A stretch of 64,000 bases of DNA, taken from Chitinophagales bacterium. Its GTDB lineage: Bacteria > Bacteroidota > Bacteroidia > Chitinophagales > JADIYW01. The notes beneath the pieces are model-generated. The model worked only from the letters and a program-made list of their open reading frames with translations, ran no database searches and was not told the origin of the DNA. Numbering within the stretch: the stretch's first letter is position 1; each line of letters starts with the position of its first letter. The stretch lies in NCBI GenBank assembly GCA_023957235.1, contig JAMLHI010000005.1:62001-126000 (forward strand). The letters are read 5' to 3'. Shown in pieces: positions 35,961 to 45,440 of this stretch. Both the position numbers and the translations under genes were made by a program.

Positions 35961-37763
35961 CTATACATTTTTCTTTCTCAATTTACAAGTAGAACCAGTC
36001 AATAACAACACTCCTTTGGTTCCATTTGTGATTTCAGCAGCATTGCCTTCATCAGTATCTATGTGCATTTCCAATTTGAATTTATCAGAAACTCTCACCA
36101 ACACATTTTTGAATGTAATCGGGCGGTCATTATGTTCTACATCTACTTCTACAATATCTTTGTCTTGCACACCAAACAATAGTGCATCAGTAGGGTGCAT
36201 GTGTATGTGCCTCCATGCGCAAATCAAGCCTTCTGATAATGTCACGGTACCTTCTGTTCCGACCAATGTTATACCCGGAGTCCCTTCAATATGACCCGAA
36301 TCTCTGATAGGCGCATCTACACCCAAAAAGAATTCATCTGTTCTTGCAATCTCCACTTGATTATAAGTCCTTGCAGGACCCAAAACACGTACTTTTTCAA
36401 TCCTATTTCTAGGCCCTACTATAGTTACAGTCTCTTCACATGAAAATTGACCGGGCTGTGAAAGTGGACTTCTAAATGTCAATTGATGACCTTTGCCAAA
36501 TAATTGCTCAACAGTGTCTTGTCTAAGGTGTACATGTCTAGCAGAAATTGCTATTGGAATCACCGGAATAGTATTGACTTTAAATTTTTCAGAAAGTATC
36601 TTTTCTGTTTCCAATGCAATCGACTTCTGTTCATCAGTACGAACGACTAGTAATTTTACTCGACTATTCAAAGTGGAAATTTCTACAACAGGTTGCTCTA
36701 ATGAAATTTTTACATCTCTATTCAGGTCTTCATTAAAAATAGCACCTAGATAATCAAATCTTTGTAAAGAGCGATGCCTTACAACAGGACTATTCTCACC
36801 GATTCCTGCAGTAAAGACTATCACATCTACTCCACCCATTGCTGCGGTATAAGCTCCAATATATTTACGAAGTCGATGAGTAAACAATTGCAAAGCAAGA
36901 CGACATCCATCATCTCCATCCATAGCTCCTTTGATAATTTCTCGCATATCATTGGTCTGACCACTGACTCCTAATAAGCCACTTCGCTCATTCAGCAAAC
37001 TAGAAATATCTTCTTTTGTATATCCTTCTGATAAAAGATAATTGATAATGCCTGGATCCAAATCCCCTGCTCTAGTACCCATCACCAATCCCTCCAAGGC
37101 AGACATACCCATTGATGTTTCTATCGAACGTCCATATTCAATTGCAGTAATACTACATCCACTTCCAAGGTGACAGGTAATCATGCGCAATTCTCTCAAA
37201 TCACGTTTTAAATACTCAGCAGCTTGTTCTGCTACATATTGATGACTTATCCCATGAAATCCAAATCTTTTTATATGCTTTTCATCTGACAACTTTCTAT
37301 CTATAGCATAATACTGTGCTCTTTTAGGAATACTCCTATGAAAAGCAGTATCAAAAACAGCTACTTGATGTATATCTGGAAAAAGCTCTTCACAAATCTC
37401 AATTCCTTTTAAATTGACTGGATTATGGAGAGGCACGAGAGGAATCATTTTGCTAATTGCAGATTTCACCTCAGCATCAATCAAAATCGGCTGAGAATAA
37501 TCATCACCACCATGAACAACTCTATGACCTATTCCGCTTATTTTAGGACCATCCCACAAACGGACAAACTCAGTCAAATAAGCTTTTAAAATCTCTGAAT
37601 ATTCTTCAGTAGTATGACAAACAAGCTCAACACCATTGATTTTACCTAAAGTCCCCTTCCCTATTCTTTCTACTGAAAGTTGATGAACTGATGTTTTAGT
37701 TAAAAAATTAAATATATCGGCTTTGATAGATGAACTTCCACAGTTAATGACCAAAATATGCAT
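35961..37763 (-). CDS. Acetate kinase fused to PduL-type phosphotransacylase
   Basis: Residues 1 to about 392 form a complete acetate kinase: NCGSSSIK (phosphate binding), GHRVVHGG, FDTAFHRSIP, FGFHGISHQYV, TCHLGSGCSITAI, MGTRAGDLDPGI and FTAGIGENSPVVR. From about 398 to the end lies a complete PduL-type phosphotransacylase: ISARHVHL near the domain start, ETVTIVGP, RVLGPARTYNQVEIARTD, and RHIHMHPTDALLFGV, with the His residues that bind zinc. Acetate kinase and phosphotransacetylase act in sequence (acetyl-CoA, acetyl phosphate, acetate plus ATP). One chain would carry both steps. I see no frameshift; the frame is continuous for 600 codons. The unrelated Pta enzyme is not used here. Confidence 0.93.
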   Translation of the reverse strand: MHILVINCGSSSIKADIFNFLTKTSVHQLSVERIGKGTLGKINGVELVCHTTEEYSEILKAYLTEFVRLWDGPKISGIGHRVVHGGDDYSQPILIDAEVKSAISKMIPLVPLHNPVNLKGIEICEELFPDIHQVAVFDTAFHRSIPKRAQYYAIDRKLSDEKHIKRFGFHGISHQYVAEQAAEYLKRDLRELRMITCHLGSGCSITAIEYGRSIETSMGMSALEGLVMGTRAGDLDPGIINYLLSEGYTKEDISSLLNERSGLLGVSGQTNDMREIIKGAMDGDDGCRLALQLFTHRLRKYIGAYTAAMGGVDVIVFTAGIGENSPVVRHRSLQRFDYLGAIFNEDLNRDVKISLEQPVVEISTLNSRVKLLVVRTDEQKSIALETEKILSEKFKVNTIPVIPIAISARHVHLRQDTVEQLFGKGHQLTFRSPLSQPGQFSCEETVTIVGPRNRIEKVRVLGPARTYNQVEIARTDEFFLGVDAPIRDSGHIEGTPGITLVGTEGTVTLSEGLICAWRHIHMHPTDALLFGVQDKDIVEVDVEHNDRPITFKNVLVRVSDKFKLEMHIDTDEGNAAEITNGTKGVLLLTGSTCKLRKKNV

Positions 37764-38048
37764 AAACTAAGCTATTTTAAGAATTGCGAAGAAACGACTT
37801 TTGAGTAAATTAAAAAAATCAAACGATTAAATTCTAATTCTTTGTAGAAACAAATCAACTATATACAACAATTCGTTTGGCTATTGGTAAGGAAAAACTT
37901 ACTTTATCTTCAATGCTTCTTATCCTTATCTATAAAAAACACAATTGATGTAAAAATTTCTATGAGTACATTGTTAGAATTCTTTTTTTAACTTTTACTA
38001 TGATTCTGAAGACAAAATTTTTCATCTTTGCCAATAAACCTTTTCCTT

Positions 38049-39098
38049 TTGTCAAACCAAACGCCTAAAATAGCAGTCGTCATCCTTAATTATAATGGTA
38101 GAGAATGGTTGAAAAAATTTCTTCCTTCTGTGATTGAACACACTCCTACTGAATTAGCCAAAATTTGGGTAGCCGACAATGCTTCTACTGATGGTTCTTT
38201 GGAAATGATAAAGACTGAATTTCAATCTGTCAATACAATTTCTTTGTCTGAAAATTTTGGTTTTGCTGAAGGATATAATCAAGCTATAAAAAATATTTCA
38301 TGCCATTATGTTTTATTACTTAACTCAGATGTAGAAGTAACTAGCAATTGGCTCCAGCCTCTCTTCCAGCTCATCAACAGAGATCGTTCTATTGCTATAT
38401 GTCAACCTAAACTATTGGACTATAATCAAAAAGAAAAGTTCGAATATGCAGGTGCTGCTGGCGGTATGATAGATAAATACGGTTATCCATTTTGTAGGGG
38501 GAGAATATTTGAAAATATCGAAACAGACTCAGGACAATTTGATGATGAGATAGAAATATTTTGGGCTACAGGGGCATGCATGCTGGTAAGAAGAGATTTG
38601 TTTATTCTTGCTGGTGGATTTGATAAAGATTTTTTTGCACACATGGAAGAGATTGATTTATGTTGGCGCATAAAAAAATTAGGCTATAAGATTATTTATA
38701 CTCACAAATCAAGAGTCTATCATGTAGGTGGAGGCACTTTAAACTCACAAAATCCACACAAAACGTTCTTAAACTTCCGCAATAATAGACTTCTATTATT
38801 TAAAAATTTAGAATTCAAACAATTCATCTTTATCAATGCAGTAAGAAATATTTTGGACATTGTAGCTATTTTTATTTCATTACTTAAATTCAATTTCAGA
38901 GAAGTTTGGGCAATTATTCGTGCGCAATGGGCATATAGAAAAATGATTGGTAATGCTTTTGAAAAAAAACAAATGTTTAGAGAAATTCAATATCATCATA
39001 AAATCGCTGAACCTAATCTAAAAGGCATATATAATAAAAGTCTAATTATCTCTTACTTTGTCAATCAAAGAAAAAAATTCTCTCAACTGTCTTGGTAA
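38049..39098 (+). CDS. Family 2 glycosyltransferase
   Basis: GT-A fold transferase: VVILNYNGREWLKKFLPSV, WVADNASTDGS, LLNSDVEV (DxD-like), FWATGACMLVRRDLF and MEEIDLCWRIKKLGYKI. It resembles rhamnosyltransferases that build surface polysaccharides. The frame is open from a TTG at 38028, but that codon is part of a likely -7 box (CATCTTTG, 38023-38030), so the in-frame TTG at 38049 (SNQTPKIAVV) is preferred; 350 residues. A hydrophobic stretch near 265-285 may touch the membrane. An RmlD-like gene follows after nine bases. Confidence 0.85.
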   Translation: MSNQTPKIAVVILNYNGREWLKKFLPSVIEHTPTELAKIWVADNASTDGSLEMIKTEFQSVNTISLSENFGFAEGYNQAIKNISCHYVLLLNSDVEVTSNWLQPLFQLINRDRSIAICQPKLLDYNQKEKFEYAGAAGGMIDKYGYPFCRGRIFENIETDSGQFDDEIEIFWATGACMLVRRDLFILAGGFDKDFFAHMEEIDLCWRIKKLGYKIIYTHKSRVYHVGGGTLNSQNPHKTFLNFRNNRLLLFKNLEFKQFIFINAVRNILDIVAIFISLLKFNFREVWAIIRAQWAYRKMIGNAFEKKQMFREIQYHHKIAEPNLKGIYNKSLIISYFVNQRKKFSQLSW

Positions 39099-39107
39099 AT
39101 ATTAATT

Positions 39108-39986
39108 ATGAAAATTCTCATCATTGGAGCTTCTGGACTAGTAGGAAGTAATTGTTTAAAATATTTGTCAGAAAATGGCAATGAATGTATTGGAACATAC
39201 TATTCTTATGCAGCACAAAACACAGTATTTTTTGATACTCTGAATCTTGACAATGCTGAAAATTTTAATATAGACTCCTTTCAACCTGAGGTAATTATTC
39301 ACTGTGGAGCATTAACTCATGTGGATTATTGTGAGCAAAACGAAGAAGAAAGCTATAAATATTCTATAACTTCTACTGTGAATGTTATCCAATTAGCTAA
39401 AAAATATTCTTCTAAAATAATATTCATTTCCACTGACTATATATTTGACGGAAAAAACGGACCTTATGACGAACAAGAAATGGCCTCACCTATCAGTGTT
39501 TATGGAAGACATAAATGGGAAGCTGAGCAAGCCGTCAGCAATGCCAATTTAGATTACCTTATCCTCAGAATTACAAATGTATATGGAGACGAAGAAAGAG
39601 GAAAAAATTTTGTCGCCCGTATTATAGATCAAGCATTAAAGGGACAGCACCTCACCCTCAAACTTCCAATCGACCAATATGCAACTCCTATTAATGCTGC
39701 TGATATAGCCAAAGCGATAGCACTTTTACTAGAAAATCAAAAATCTGGAATCTACAATATCGCATCCACAGATTATATGAATCGAGTACAATTGTCTCTT
39801 CGCGTATTAAAATATTTTCCAAAGGCGACCTATGATTTAATTCCACTAAGTACAGAAAAACTTCATCAAGCAGCAAGAAGACCATTGCAAGGTGGATTAA
39901 AATCTGCAAAATTTTTAACAGAATTTCCAGATTTTATTTTCAGCACAGTAGATGATTATGTGCAAAAGAAAATATCTTCACAATAG
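39108..39986 (+). CDS. RmlD-like NAD-dependent sugar nucleotide reductase
   Basis: The 292-residue extended SDR has the glycine motif IGASGLVGSN at the N-terminus, STDYIFDGKNGPYDE, and the YGRHKWEAEQ active site (Tyr and Lys). This pattern is that of dTDP-4-dehydrorhamnose reductase (RmlD), which makes dTDP-rhamnose. No rmlA, rmlB or rmlC is nearby, so the exact substrate is unproven. It lies nine bases after a rhamnosyltransferase-like gene and is probably cotranscribed with it. Confidence 0.8.
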   Translation: MKILIIGASGLVGSNCLKYLSENGNECIGTYYSYAAQNTVFFDTLNLDNAENFNIDSFQPEVIIHCGALTHVDYCEQNEEESYKYSITSTVNVIQLAKKYSSKIIFISTDYIFDGKNGPYDEQEMASPISVYGRHKWEAEQAVSNANLDYLILRITNVYGDEERGKNFVARIIDQALKGQHLTLKLPIDQYATPINAADIAKAIALLLENQKSGIYNIASTDYMNRVQLSLRVLKYFPKATYDLIPLSTEKLHQAARRPLQGGLKSAKFLTEFPDFIFSTVDDYVQKKISSQ

Positions 39987-40114
39987 TATGAGTTGCAGTG
40001 CTTTCACTATCTAACCTTCATAAATCCAGCACTCTAAAAAGCACCTTGCACTATTTAATTCAAAAGTGATATCGCTTTTACTTTATTTTAATCAGTGCTT
40101 ACGTTGATAAATTG

Positions 40115-40122
40115 TATTTTTG
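40115..40122 (+). promoter_or_regulatory. Probable -7 box of the ornithine carbamoyltransferase-like gene
   Basis: TATTTTTG matches TAnnTTTG and lies 20 bases before the ATG at 40143. It lies downstream of the earlier in-frame Met at 40095, which argues against that longer start. A TTG at the proper spacing was not found. Confidence 0.4.
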
Positions 40123-40142
40123 AAAACAATTTTAAAATATCC

Positions 40143-41105
40143 ATGATGCAAAATTTTCTTTCAGCAAAAGATATAGATGACGTTGAAGCATTGGCAAAAG
40201 AAGTACTGGAAATAAAAAAATCTCCTTTCAAATGGAAATATTTGGGTGAGAATAAAACTTTAGTATTGATATTTCTCAATAGTAGTTTGAGAACTAGATT
40301 AAGCACTCAGAAAGCCGCTCAAAATCTTGGGATGAACACCATAGTACTTAATCTTGGACAAGATAGTTGGAACATGGAATATCAGGAAAATGCTGTGATG
40401 AATGGTAATACCGCAGAGCATATTAAAGAGGCGGCAGCTGTCATCAGCCAATATGCCGATATTATCGCATTGCGTAGCTTCCCTACTTTGACAGATAAAG
40501 TCAATGATTATCAAGAATTTGTACTTAATCAATTCATTAAATATATTCAGGTTCCATTAGTTAACATGGAATCTTCTACAGTACATCCCTTACAATCATT
40601 GACCGACTTGGCAACAATTCGAGAATTTAGCAATAAGAAACGTCCAAAAGTTGTCTTGACTTGGGCTCCCCATATTCGTGCCCTCCCTCAATGTGTCTCC
40701 AACAGTTTTGCCCAATGGATGAATAAAGCAGAAGTTGATTTTATAATTACAAATCCCGAAGGGTATGATTTGGCAAAAGAATTTAGAGGAAACACACCTA
40801 TCATTAGAAATCAAACAGAGGCTTTTAAAGATGCCGATTTTATTTATGCTAAAAATTGGTCGTCTTATGAAGATTATGGCAAAATATTAAAAACAGATTT
40901 GGATTGGATGATTACAGAAGAAAAAATGAATTTAACCAATACAGCAAAATTCATGCATTGCCTTCCTGTCAGACGTAATGTTGTAGTCTCTGATGGAGTT
41001 TTAGATAGCCCCCAATCAATTGTGATACAACAAGCAGGAAACAGAGAATGGGCTGCACAAGCTGTTATTAAAAGAATCCTTGAAGGAAACTTGTTTTCAG
41101 GTTAA
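40143..41105 (+). CDS. argF': N-acetyl- or N-succinylornithine carbamoyltransferase
   Basis: Carbamoylates acylated ornithine in the Bacteroidota version of arginine synthesis. SSLRTRLSTQ is the carbamoyl-phosphate site; HPLQSLTDLATI, WAPHIRALPQCVSNSFAQWM and FMHCLPVRRNVVVSD match the Bacteroides-type enzyme, not ordinary OTCase. In the loop that sets the acyl group, the sequence is MNGNTAEHIKEA. From memory, Bacteroides has Pro and Xanthomonas Glu at the place of this Ala, so the acyl substrate cannot be read. Start: MM at 40143/40146; the upstream Met at 40095 precedes the -7 box. 320 residues. Confidence 0.93.
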   Translation: MMQNFLSAKDIDDVEALAKEVLEIKKSPFKWKYLGENKTLVLIFLNSSLRTRLSTQKAAQNLGMNTIVLNLGQDSWNMEYQENAVMNGNTAEHIKEAAAVISQYADIIALRSFPTLTDKVNDYQEFVLNQFIKYIQVPLVNMESSTVHPLQSLTDLATIREFSNKKRPKVVLTWAPHIRALPQCVSNSFAQWMNKAEVDFIITNPEGYDLAKEFRGNTPIIRNQTEAFKDADFIYAKNWSSYEDYGKILKTDLDWMITEEKMNLTNTAKFMHCLPVRRNVVVSDGVLDSPQSIVIQQAGNREWAAQAVIKRILEGNLFSG

Positions 41106-41265
41106 ACCATCAGATTGTTATTAGATATTTCTAGATGAATGATAAGCATTTTAATCAAATCTATTTAGTAAATTGAATACTAAAAATATACTGATGCTTT
41201 CCAAAAGATTTCTTTTCATTACATTTTCTTTAAACACTTTAACTGAATAGTGTTCATACATTTTT

Positions 41266-41273
41266 TAAATTTG
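41266..41273 (+). promoter_or_regulatory. Probable -7 box of the FAD/Fe-S oxidoreductase gene
   Basis: TAAATTTG, ten bases before the ATG at 41284. The only -33 candidate with 19-base spacing is CTG, not TTG. Confidence 0.35.
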
Positions 41274-41283
41274 TCTTATTCTT

Positions 41284-44223
41284 ATGAGCACTTTACAATC
41301 TCAAAAAAACCTGATTCATTTAGCATCTCAATTAAGTGGAGACCTCTTCTTTGATGATATTCATAGAAAACTATACGCTACGGATGCTTCTGTATATAGG
41401 GAAATGCCGTTGGCAGTAGCATATCCTAAAGACAAAAGAGATATTCAAATACTTATCCAATATGCTGAAAAGCATAAAACACCCTTAATTCCACGAACTG
41501 CCGGCACATCACTAGGTGGTCAAGTCGTAGGAACAGGAATAGTAATGGATATGTCAAAATATTTCACTAAAGTACTGGAAGTCAATGAACAAGAAAAATG
41601 GGCTATTGTACAACCTGGTGTCATTCGTGATGACTTAAACAGATATTTGAAACCTTATAGATTAATGTTTGCTCCTGAAACCTCTACTTCCAACAGAGCA
41701 ATGATTGGAGGAATGGTAGGAAATAATTCCAGTGGCACTCATTCCATAGTATATGGGACGACAAGAGAACATATTTTAGAGATTGAAGCTTTCCTTAGTG
41801 ATGGTGCATTAGTGAAATTTGGTCAACTGTCTGAGAAAAAATTTCAACAAAAGTTAACAGATGGAGGAATAGAAGGTGATGTTTACAGACATATCTATAA
41901 ACTCTTGAGCAACGAAGATATTGCAAAAGATATCATCAATGAGTATCCTAAATCTTCAATTCATAGACGAAACACAGGATATGCTTTAGATGAACTCCTC
42001 CATTTAAAGCCATTCAAATCCAATGGAGATGATTTTAATTTTTCCAAATTACTCTGTGGTAGTGAAGGTACTTTGGCTATTAGCACTGAAATCAAAGTCA
42101 ATTTAGTCCCTATTCCCCCAGAACATAAAGTTGTCCTATGTGCACATTTTCATTCCCTAGATGAAAGTTTGAGAGCAGTTGTTTTGGCAATGGAGCAAAA
42201 ACCTTCTGCTTGTGAACTTATGGACAAAATTATTCTAGACTGTACCAAAGAAAATATTGAACAAAGGAAAAATAGATTTTTTGTAAATGGAGATCCTGAA
42301 GCAATTCTTTGTATTGAATTTTGGTCAGATTCACCTGATGAAATGAATCAAAAAGCCAATCAGCTTATCCAACAATTTAAAGAAAAGCAACTTGGATATG
42401 AATACCCTTTGGTTCATGGCAATGATATCAATAAAGTATGGAATCTCAGAAAAGCAGGATTGGGATTATTAGCCAATATTCCAGGAGATAAAAAAGCGGT
42501 AGCCGTCATTGAAGATACTGCAGTGGATGTAAGAGAATTGCCAGAATATATTCATGATTTTACAAAAATGCTAGATACATTTGGTCAGAAAAGTGTTTAC
42601 TATGCACATGCAGGTGCAGGCGAACTACACCTCAGACCTATTCTGGATATAAAGAGCAAAAAAGATAGAGAAGACTTTAGAGCCATTGCTTTAGAGAGTG
42701 CTAAATTGGTTAAAAAATATGGTGGTTCCCTCAGTGGAGAACATGGTGACGGCAGAGTGCGTGGAGAATTTATTCCTTTGATGATAGGTGATGACAATTA
42801 TCAAAGACTTAGAGAGTTGAAGAAAATTTGGGATCCATATCATATTTTCAATCCAGGTAAAATCACAGATACTCCTCCTATGGATGAATCCTTCAGATAT
42901 GAAGAAGATCAGACGACTAGAGAATTTGACACAATCATGGACTTCTCAAAAGAGGGAGGAATACTTCGTGCTGCTGAAAAATGCAATGGTAGTGGTGATT
43001 GTAGAAAATCTCCAGAAGCAGGCGGAACAATGTGTCCTAGTTATCAAGCAACTAGAGATGAAAAAGATACAACAAGAGCCCGTGCCAATATCCTTAGAGA
43101 TTACCTGACTCATTCAGAAAAGACAAATGCATTTGATCATAAGGAAATTAAAGAAGTGCTAGACTTGTGTCTCAGTTGCAAAGGATGCACTTCTGAATGC
43201 CCTTCCAATGTTGATATGCCCGCATTAAAAGCAGAATTTTTACATCAATATTATCAAGCAAATGGTATTCCTTTGAGAGCGAAAATGTTTGGGTATATTA
43301 GTAAATTGAATTCATTAGCAGCATTAGCTCCAGGGGTTTCCAATTTTATGATGACAAGTAAAATGACTTCCGGGATATTCAAAAAAGCGATGGGGATAGC
43401 TCCTGCCAGAGCTCTGCCTACACTTCATCCATTTACCTTAAACGAATGGATTGAAAAAAATAAAAACAGACTACAAAATATTCCTCAGCCAAAAGGCTCC
43501 CTATTTTTCTTTGTTGATGAATTTACCAATTACAATGATGTGATTATCGGTATAAAAGCCATAGAACTTTTATATCAGCTTGGATATCTTGTCAATTTTC
43601 TTCATCATGCAGAAAGTGGTCGTGCAGCAATTTCCAAAGGATTACTACCTTATGCGAAAGAGTGCGCTATCACCAATGTCCATATTTTTGCTCCTTGGAT
43701 CAATGAAAAAACTCCTTTAATTGGGATCGAACCCTCTGCTATTTTTACTTTCAGAGATGAATATATCAGATTAGTCAATGAAGATCAAAGATCAACAGCA
43801 AAGCAACTAGGCAAAAATTGTATCCTGATTGAAGAATTTATTTATAATGAAGTAGCTGCTGGAAGAATCACACAAGATGCATTTACAGATGAACCCAAAG
43901 TCATAAAATTTCAAGGACATTGCCATCAAAAAGCATTGTCTTCTCAAGATTTCAGTGCATGGGCTTTACAATTGCCAAGAAATTATATGGTAGAAGTCAT
44001 ACCTTCAGGATGTTGTGGCATGGCAGGTTCATTTGGTTATGAAGCTGAACATTATGAAGTATCAATGAAAATCGGAGAACTAGTCTTATTTCCAGCGGTA
44101 AGAAAATGTAGTGAAGACACTATCATCTCTACTCCAGGTACAAGTTGCCGACATCAGATAAAAGATGGAACTTCTAGATCTGCCTATCACCCTGCTGAAG
44201 TACTTTTTGATGCATTAAAATAA
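41284..44223 (+). CDS. FAD-linked oxidase with Fe-S and CCG domains (YdiJ/GlcD-GlpC-like)
   Basis: The 979-residue protein combines three modules. An FAD-binding oxidase domain (about 30-540) has PRTAGTSLGGQVVGTG, ETSTSNRAMIGGMVGNNSSG and SGEHGDGRVRGEF. A ferredoxin-like domain (about 560-660) has CLSCKGCTSECPSNVDMP and an earlier Cys pattern CNGSGDCRKSPEAGGTMCPS. The last part has CCG-type motifs (GHCHQKAL, SGCCGMAGSFGYE). Fusions of this kind oxidise 2-hydroxy acids such as D-lactate or D-2-hydroxyglutarate and feed electrons to the quinone pool; the substrate is not evident. A single gene. Confidence 0.88.
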   Translation: MSTLQSQKNLIHLASQLSGDLFFDDIHRKLYATDASVYREMPLAVAYPKDKRDIQILIQYAEKHKTPLIPRTAGTSLGGQVVGTGIVMDMSKYFTKVLEVNEQEKWAIVQPGVIRDDLNRYLKPYRLMFAPETSTSNRAMIGGMVGNNSSGTHSIVYGTTREHILEIEAFLSDGALVKFGQLSEKKFQQKLTDGGIEGDVYRHIYKLLSNEDIAKDIINEYPKSSIHRRNTGYALDELLHLKPFKSNGDDFNFSKLLCGSEGTLAISTEIKVNLVPIPPEHKVVLCAHFHSLDESLRAVVLAMEQKPSACELMDKIILDCTKENIEQRKNRFFVNGDPEAILCIEFWSDSPDEMNQKANQLIQQFKEKQLGYEYPLVHGNDINKVWNLRKAGLGLLANIPGDKKAVAVIEDTAVDVRELPEYIHDFTKMLDTFGQKSVYYAHAGAGELHLRPILDIKSKKDREDFRAIALESAKLVKKYGGSLSGEHGDGRVRGEFIPLMIGDDNYQRLRELKKIWDPYHIFNPGKITDTPPMDESFRYEEDQTTREFDTIMDFSKEGGILRAAEKCNGSGDCRKSPEAGGTMCPSYQATRDEKDTTRARANILRDYLTHSEKTNAFDHKEIKEVLDLCLSCKGCTSECPSNVDMPALKAEFLHQYYQANGIPLRAKMFGYISKLNSLAALAPGVSNFMMTSKMTSGIFKKAMGIAPARALPTLHPFTLNEWIEKNKNRLQNIPQPKGSLFFFVDEFTNYNDVIIGIKAIELLYQLGYLVNFLHHAESGRAAISKGLLPYAKECAITNVHIFAPWINEKTPLIGIEPSAIFTFRDEYIRLVNEDQRSTAKQLGKNCILIEEFIYNEVAAGRITQDAFTDEPKVIKFQGHCHQKALSSQDFSAWALQLPRNYMVEVIPSGCCGMAGSFGYEAEHYEVSMKIGELVLFPAVRKCSEDTIISTPGTSCRHQIKDGTSRSAYHPAEVLFDALK

Positions 44224-44439
44224 TGGGTGGTCATTTATATTTTCGGATGTTATGTGCTACAATAGATGCACATCATATTGTGTAAAATGAACAAAGAAAA
44301 TTTAGGATAACCTATTATTTTGACGATGAAAACAATAAGAAAAAGCATAATGAAATGCGTTCCATTAAGCTCTTCTCTATCCCTTTATTTACAATGGTTT
44401 CAAGATAATTTACCAACCTTTTTTCAGTATTATACCTTT

Positions 44440-44889
44440 TCATTTATCTCCAAACCAAATAGCTCCAGCATCAGGCAAATCATTGAGCCATTGGTATTCA
44501 CCTGTATCTATTTGAATGAGGGCTACAAAGTGTTGACGACCATTAGTAATGACCAAGTAAGGAACTTTGAGGACAAGATTATATAAGGAAGCCTGTTCTA
44601 ATGTCTTTTGAGAAAGATCAACTTTGGGTTGCTTACATTCAATCAGAATAAGTGGTTTATGGCTCTGATCATAAACTACTATATCAAACCTTTTATTTTT
44701 ACCCATATAGACCAATTGCTTTTCTACGGCAATGTATGAGATCGGATATTGCTTTTGCTCTACCATATAAGATAAGATCTGCTGCCTCACTCCTTCCTCA
44801 GGAGTTAAAACCACATTTTTTTTCCTTATCGGATCAAAAATCTTATTTTTATTATCTATTATCTTAGTTTTGAAGAATAAAGATTCCAT
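44440..44889 (-). CDS. Stand-alone HsdR N-terminal-type nuclease domain protein
   Basis: The 149-residue protein is only the N-terminal nuclease-like domain of type I restriction subunits (HSDR_N type). KRFDIVVYD and PLILIECKQPK supply the D...ExK pattern of PD-(D/E)xK nucleases, with YLVITNGRQHFVA after it. There is no helicase part, and no HsdM or HsdS nearby, so it is not a type I system. Such orphan domains are widespread in Bacteroidota; their role is unknown. It converges on the oxidoreductase gene; the 216-base spacer has no other feature. Confidence 0.8.
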   Translation of the reverse strand: MESLFFKTKIIDNKNKIFDPIRKKNVVLTPEEGVRQQILSYMVEQKQYPISYIAVEKQLVYMGKNKRFDIVVYDQSHKPLILIECKQPKVDLSQKTLEQASLYNLVLKVPYLVITNGRQHFVALIQIDTGEYQWLNDLPDAGAIWFGDK

Positions 44890-44950
44890 TACAACAAAAA
44901 TGAATCTTTTTAGTTAGAATAAAAGAATAAAGTTTAAAAGAAATAAAAAT

Positions 44951-45310
44951 ATGAATTGGATTATTAAAATACTATTCAGAGTTGTCACTATCTATCTTAT
45001 CAGTTACTTGACAAACATCATTACTTTTTCAGGAAACAGTACAAAAGAAAACTTTATAATTGCTACTATTTTTGCAGTAATGCTCAGTTTATTGAATACA
45101 TTTTTAAGACCTATTCTCAGTCTTTTCGCTTTACCAATTACCTTTATCACACTTGGCCTGTTCCAATTAGTCATTAATACCGTTATAGTTCTTATTACTG
45201 TTCGACTTGTAAAAGGTATTGAAATTGAAGGATTTTGGAATGCTTTCTTATTCTCAATCTTGTTTTCAGTCATCAGTTGGGCTATCGAACAAGTAGTTTC
45301 TGACAAATAG
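44951..45310 (+). CDS. Phage-holin-4-2-like small membrane protein
   Basis: The 119-residue protein has four predicted membrane segments (LFRVVTIYLISYL; FIIATIFAVMLSLLNTFL; ALPITFITLGLFQLVINTVIVL; AFLFSILFSVISWAI) and the LNTFLRPIL motif of the family named after phage holins. Members are chromosomal membrane proteins of unknown role; a lysis function is unlikely here, as no phage genes are near. A single gene divergent from the nuclease-domain gene. Confidence 0.85.
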   Translation: MNWIIKILFRVVTIYLISYLTNIITFSGNSTKENFIIATIFAVMLSLLNTFLRPILSLFALPITFITLGLFQLVINTVIVLITVRLVKGIEIEGFWNAFLFSILFSVISWAIEQVVSDK

Positions 45311-45440
45311 TTAGATTGATAAACAAAAAACAGGACATTCTGTCAGCTAAATAATTATTGCACTGTTATTTTATACAATTATAGAGCAATAATATATATA
45401 GGTATGTAAATTGAATAATCAGGTGTAAAACAATGACACT

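Noticed and set aside
44242..44282. Inverted repeat ATGTGC/GCACAT after the FAD/Fe-S gene as terminator
   Set aside because: The stem is only six bases and no T-run follows.
44320..44586. Open frame of 88 codons on the plus strand
   Set aside because: It overlaps the 3' end of the nuclease-domain gene on the other strand and is low-complexity and atypical.
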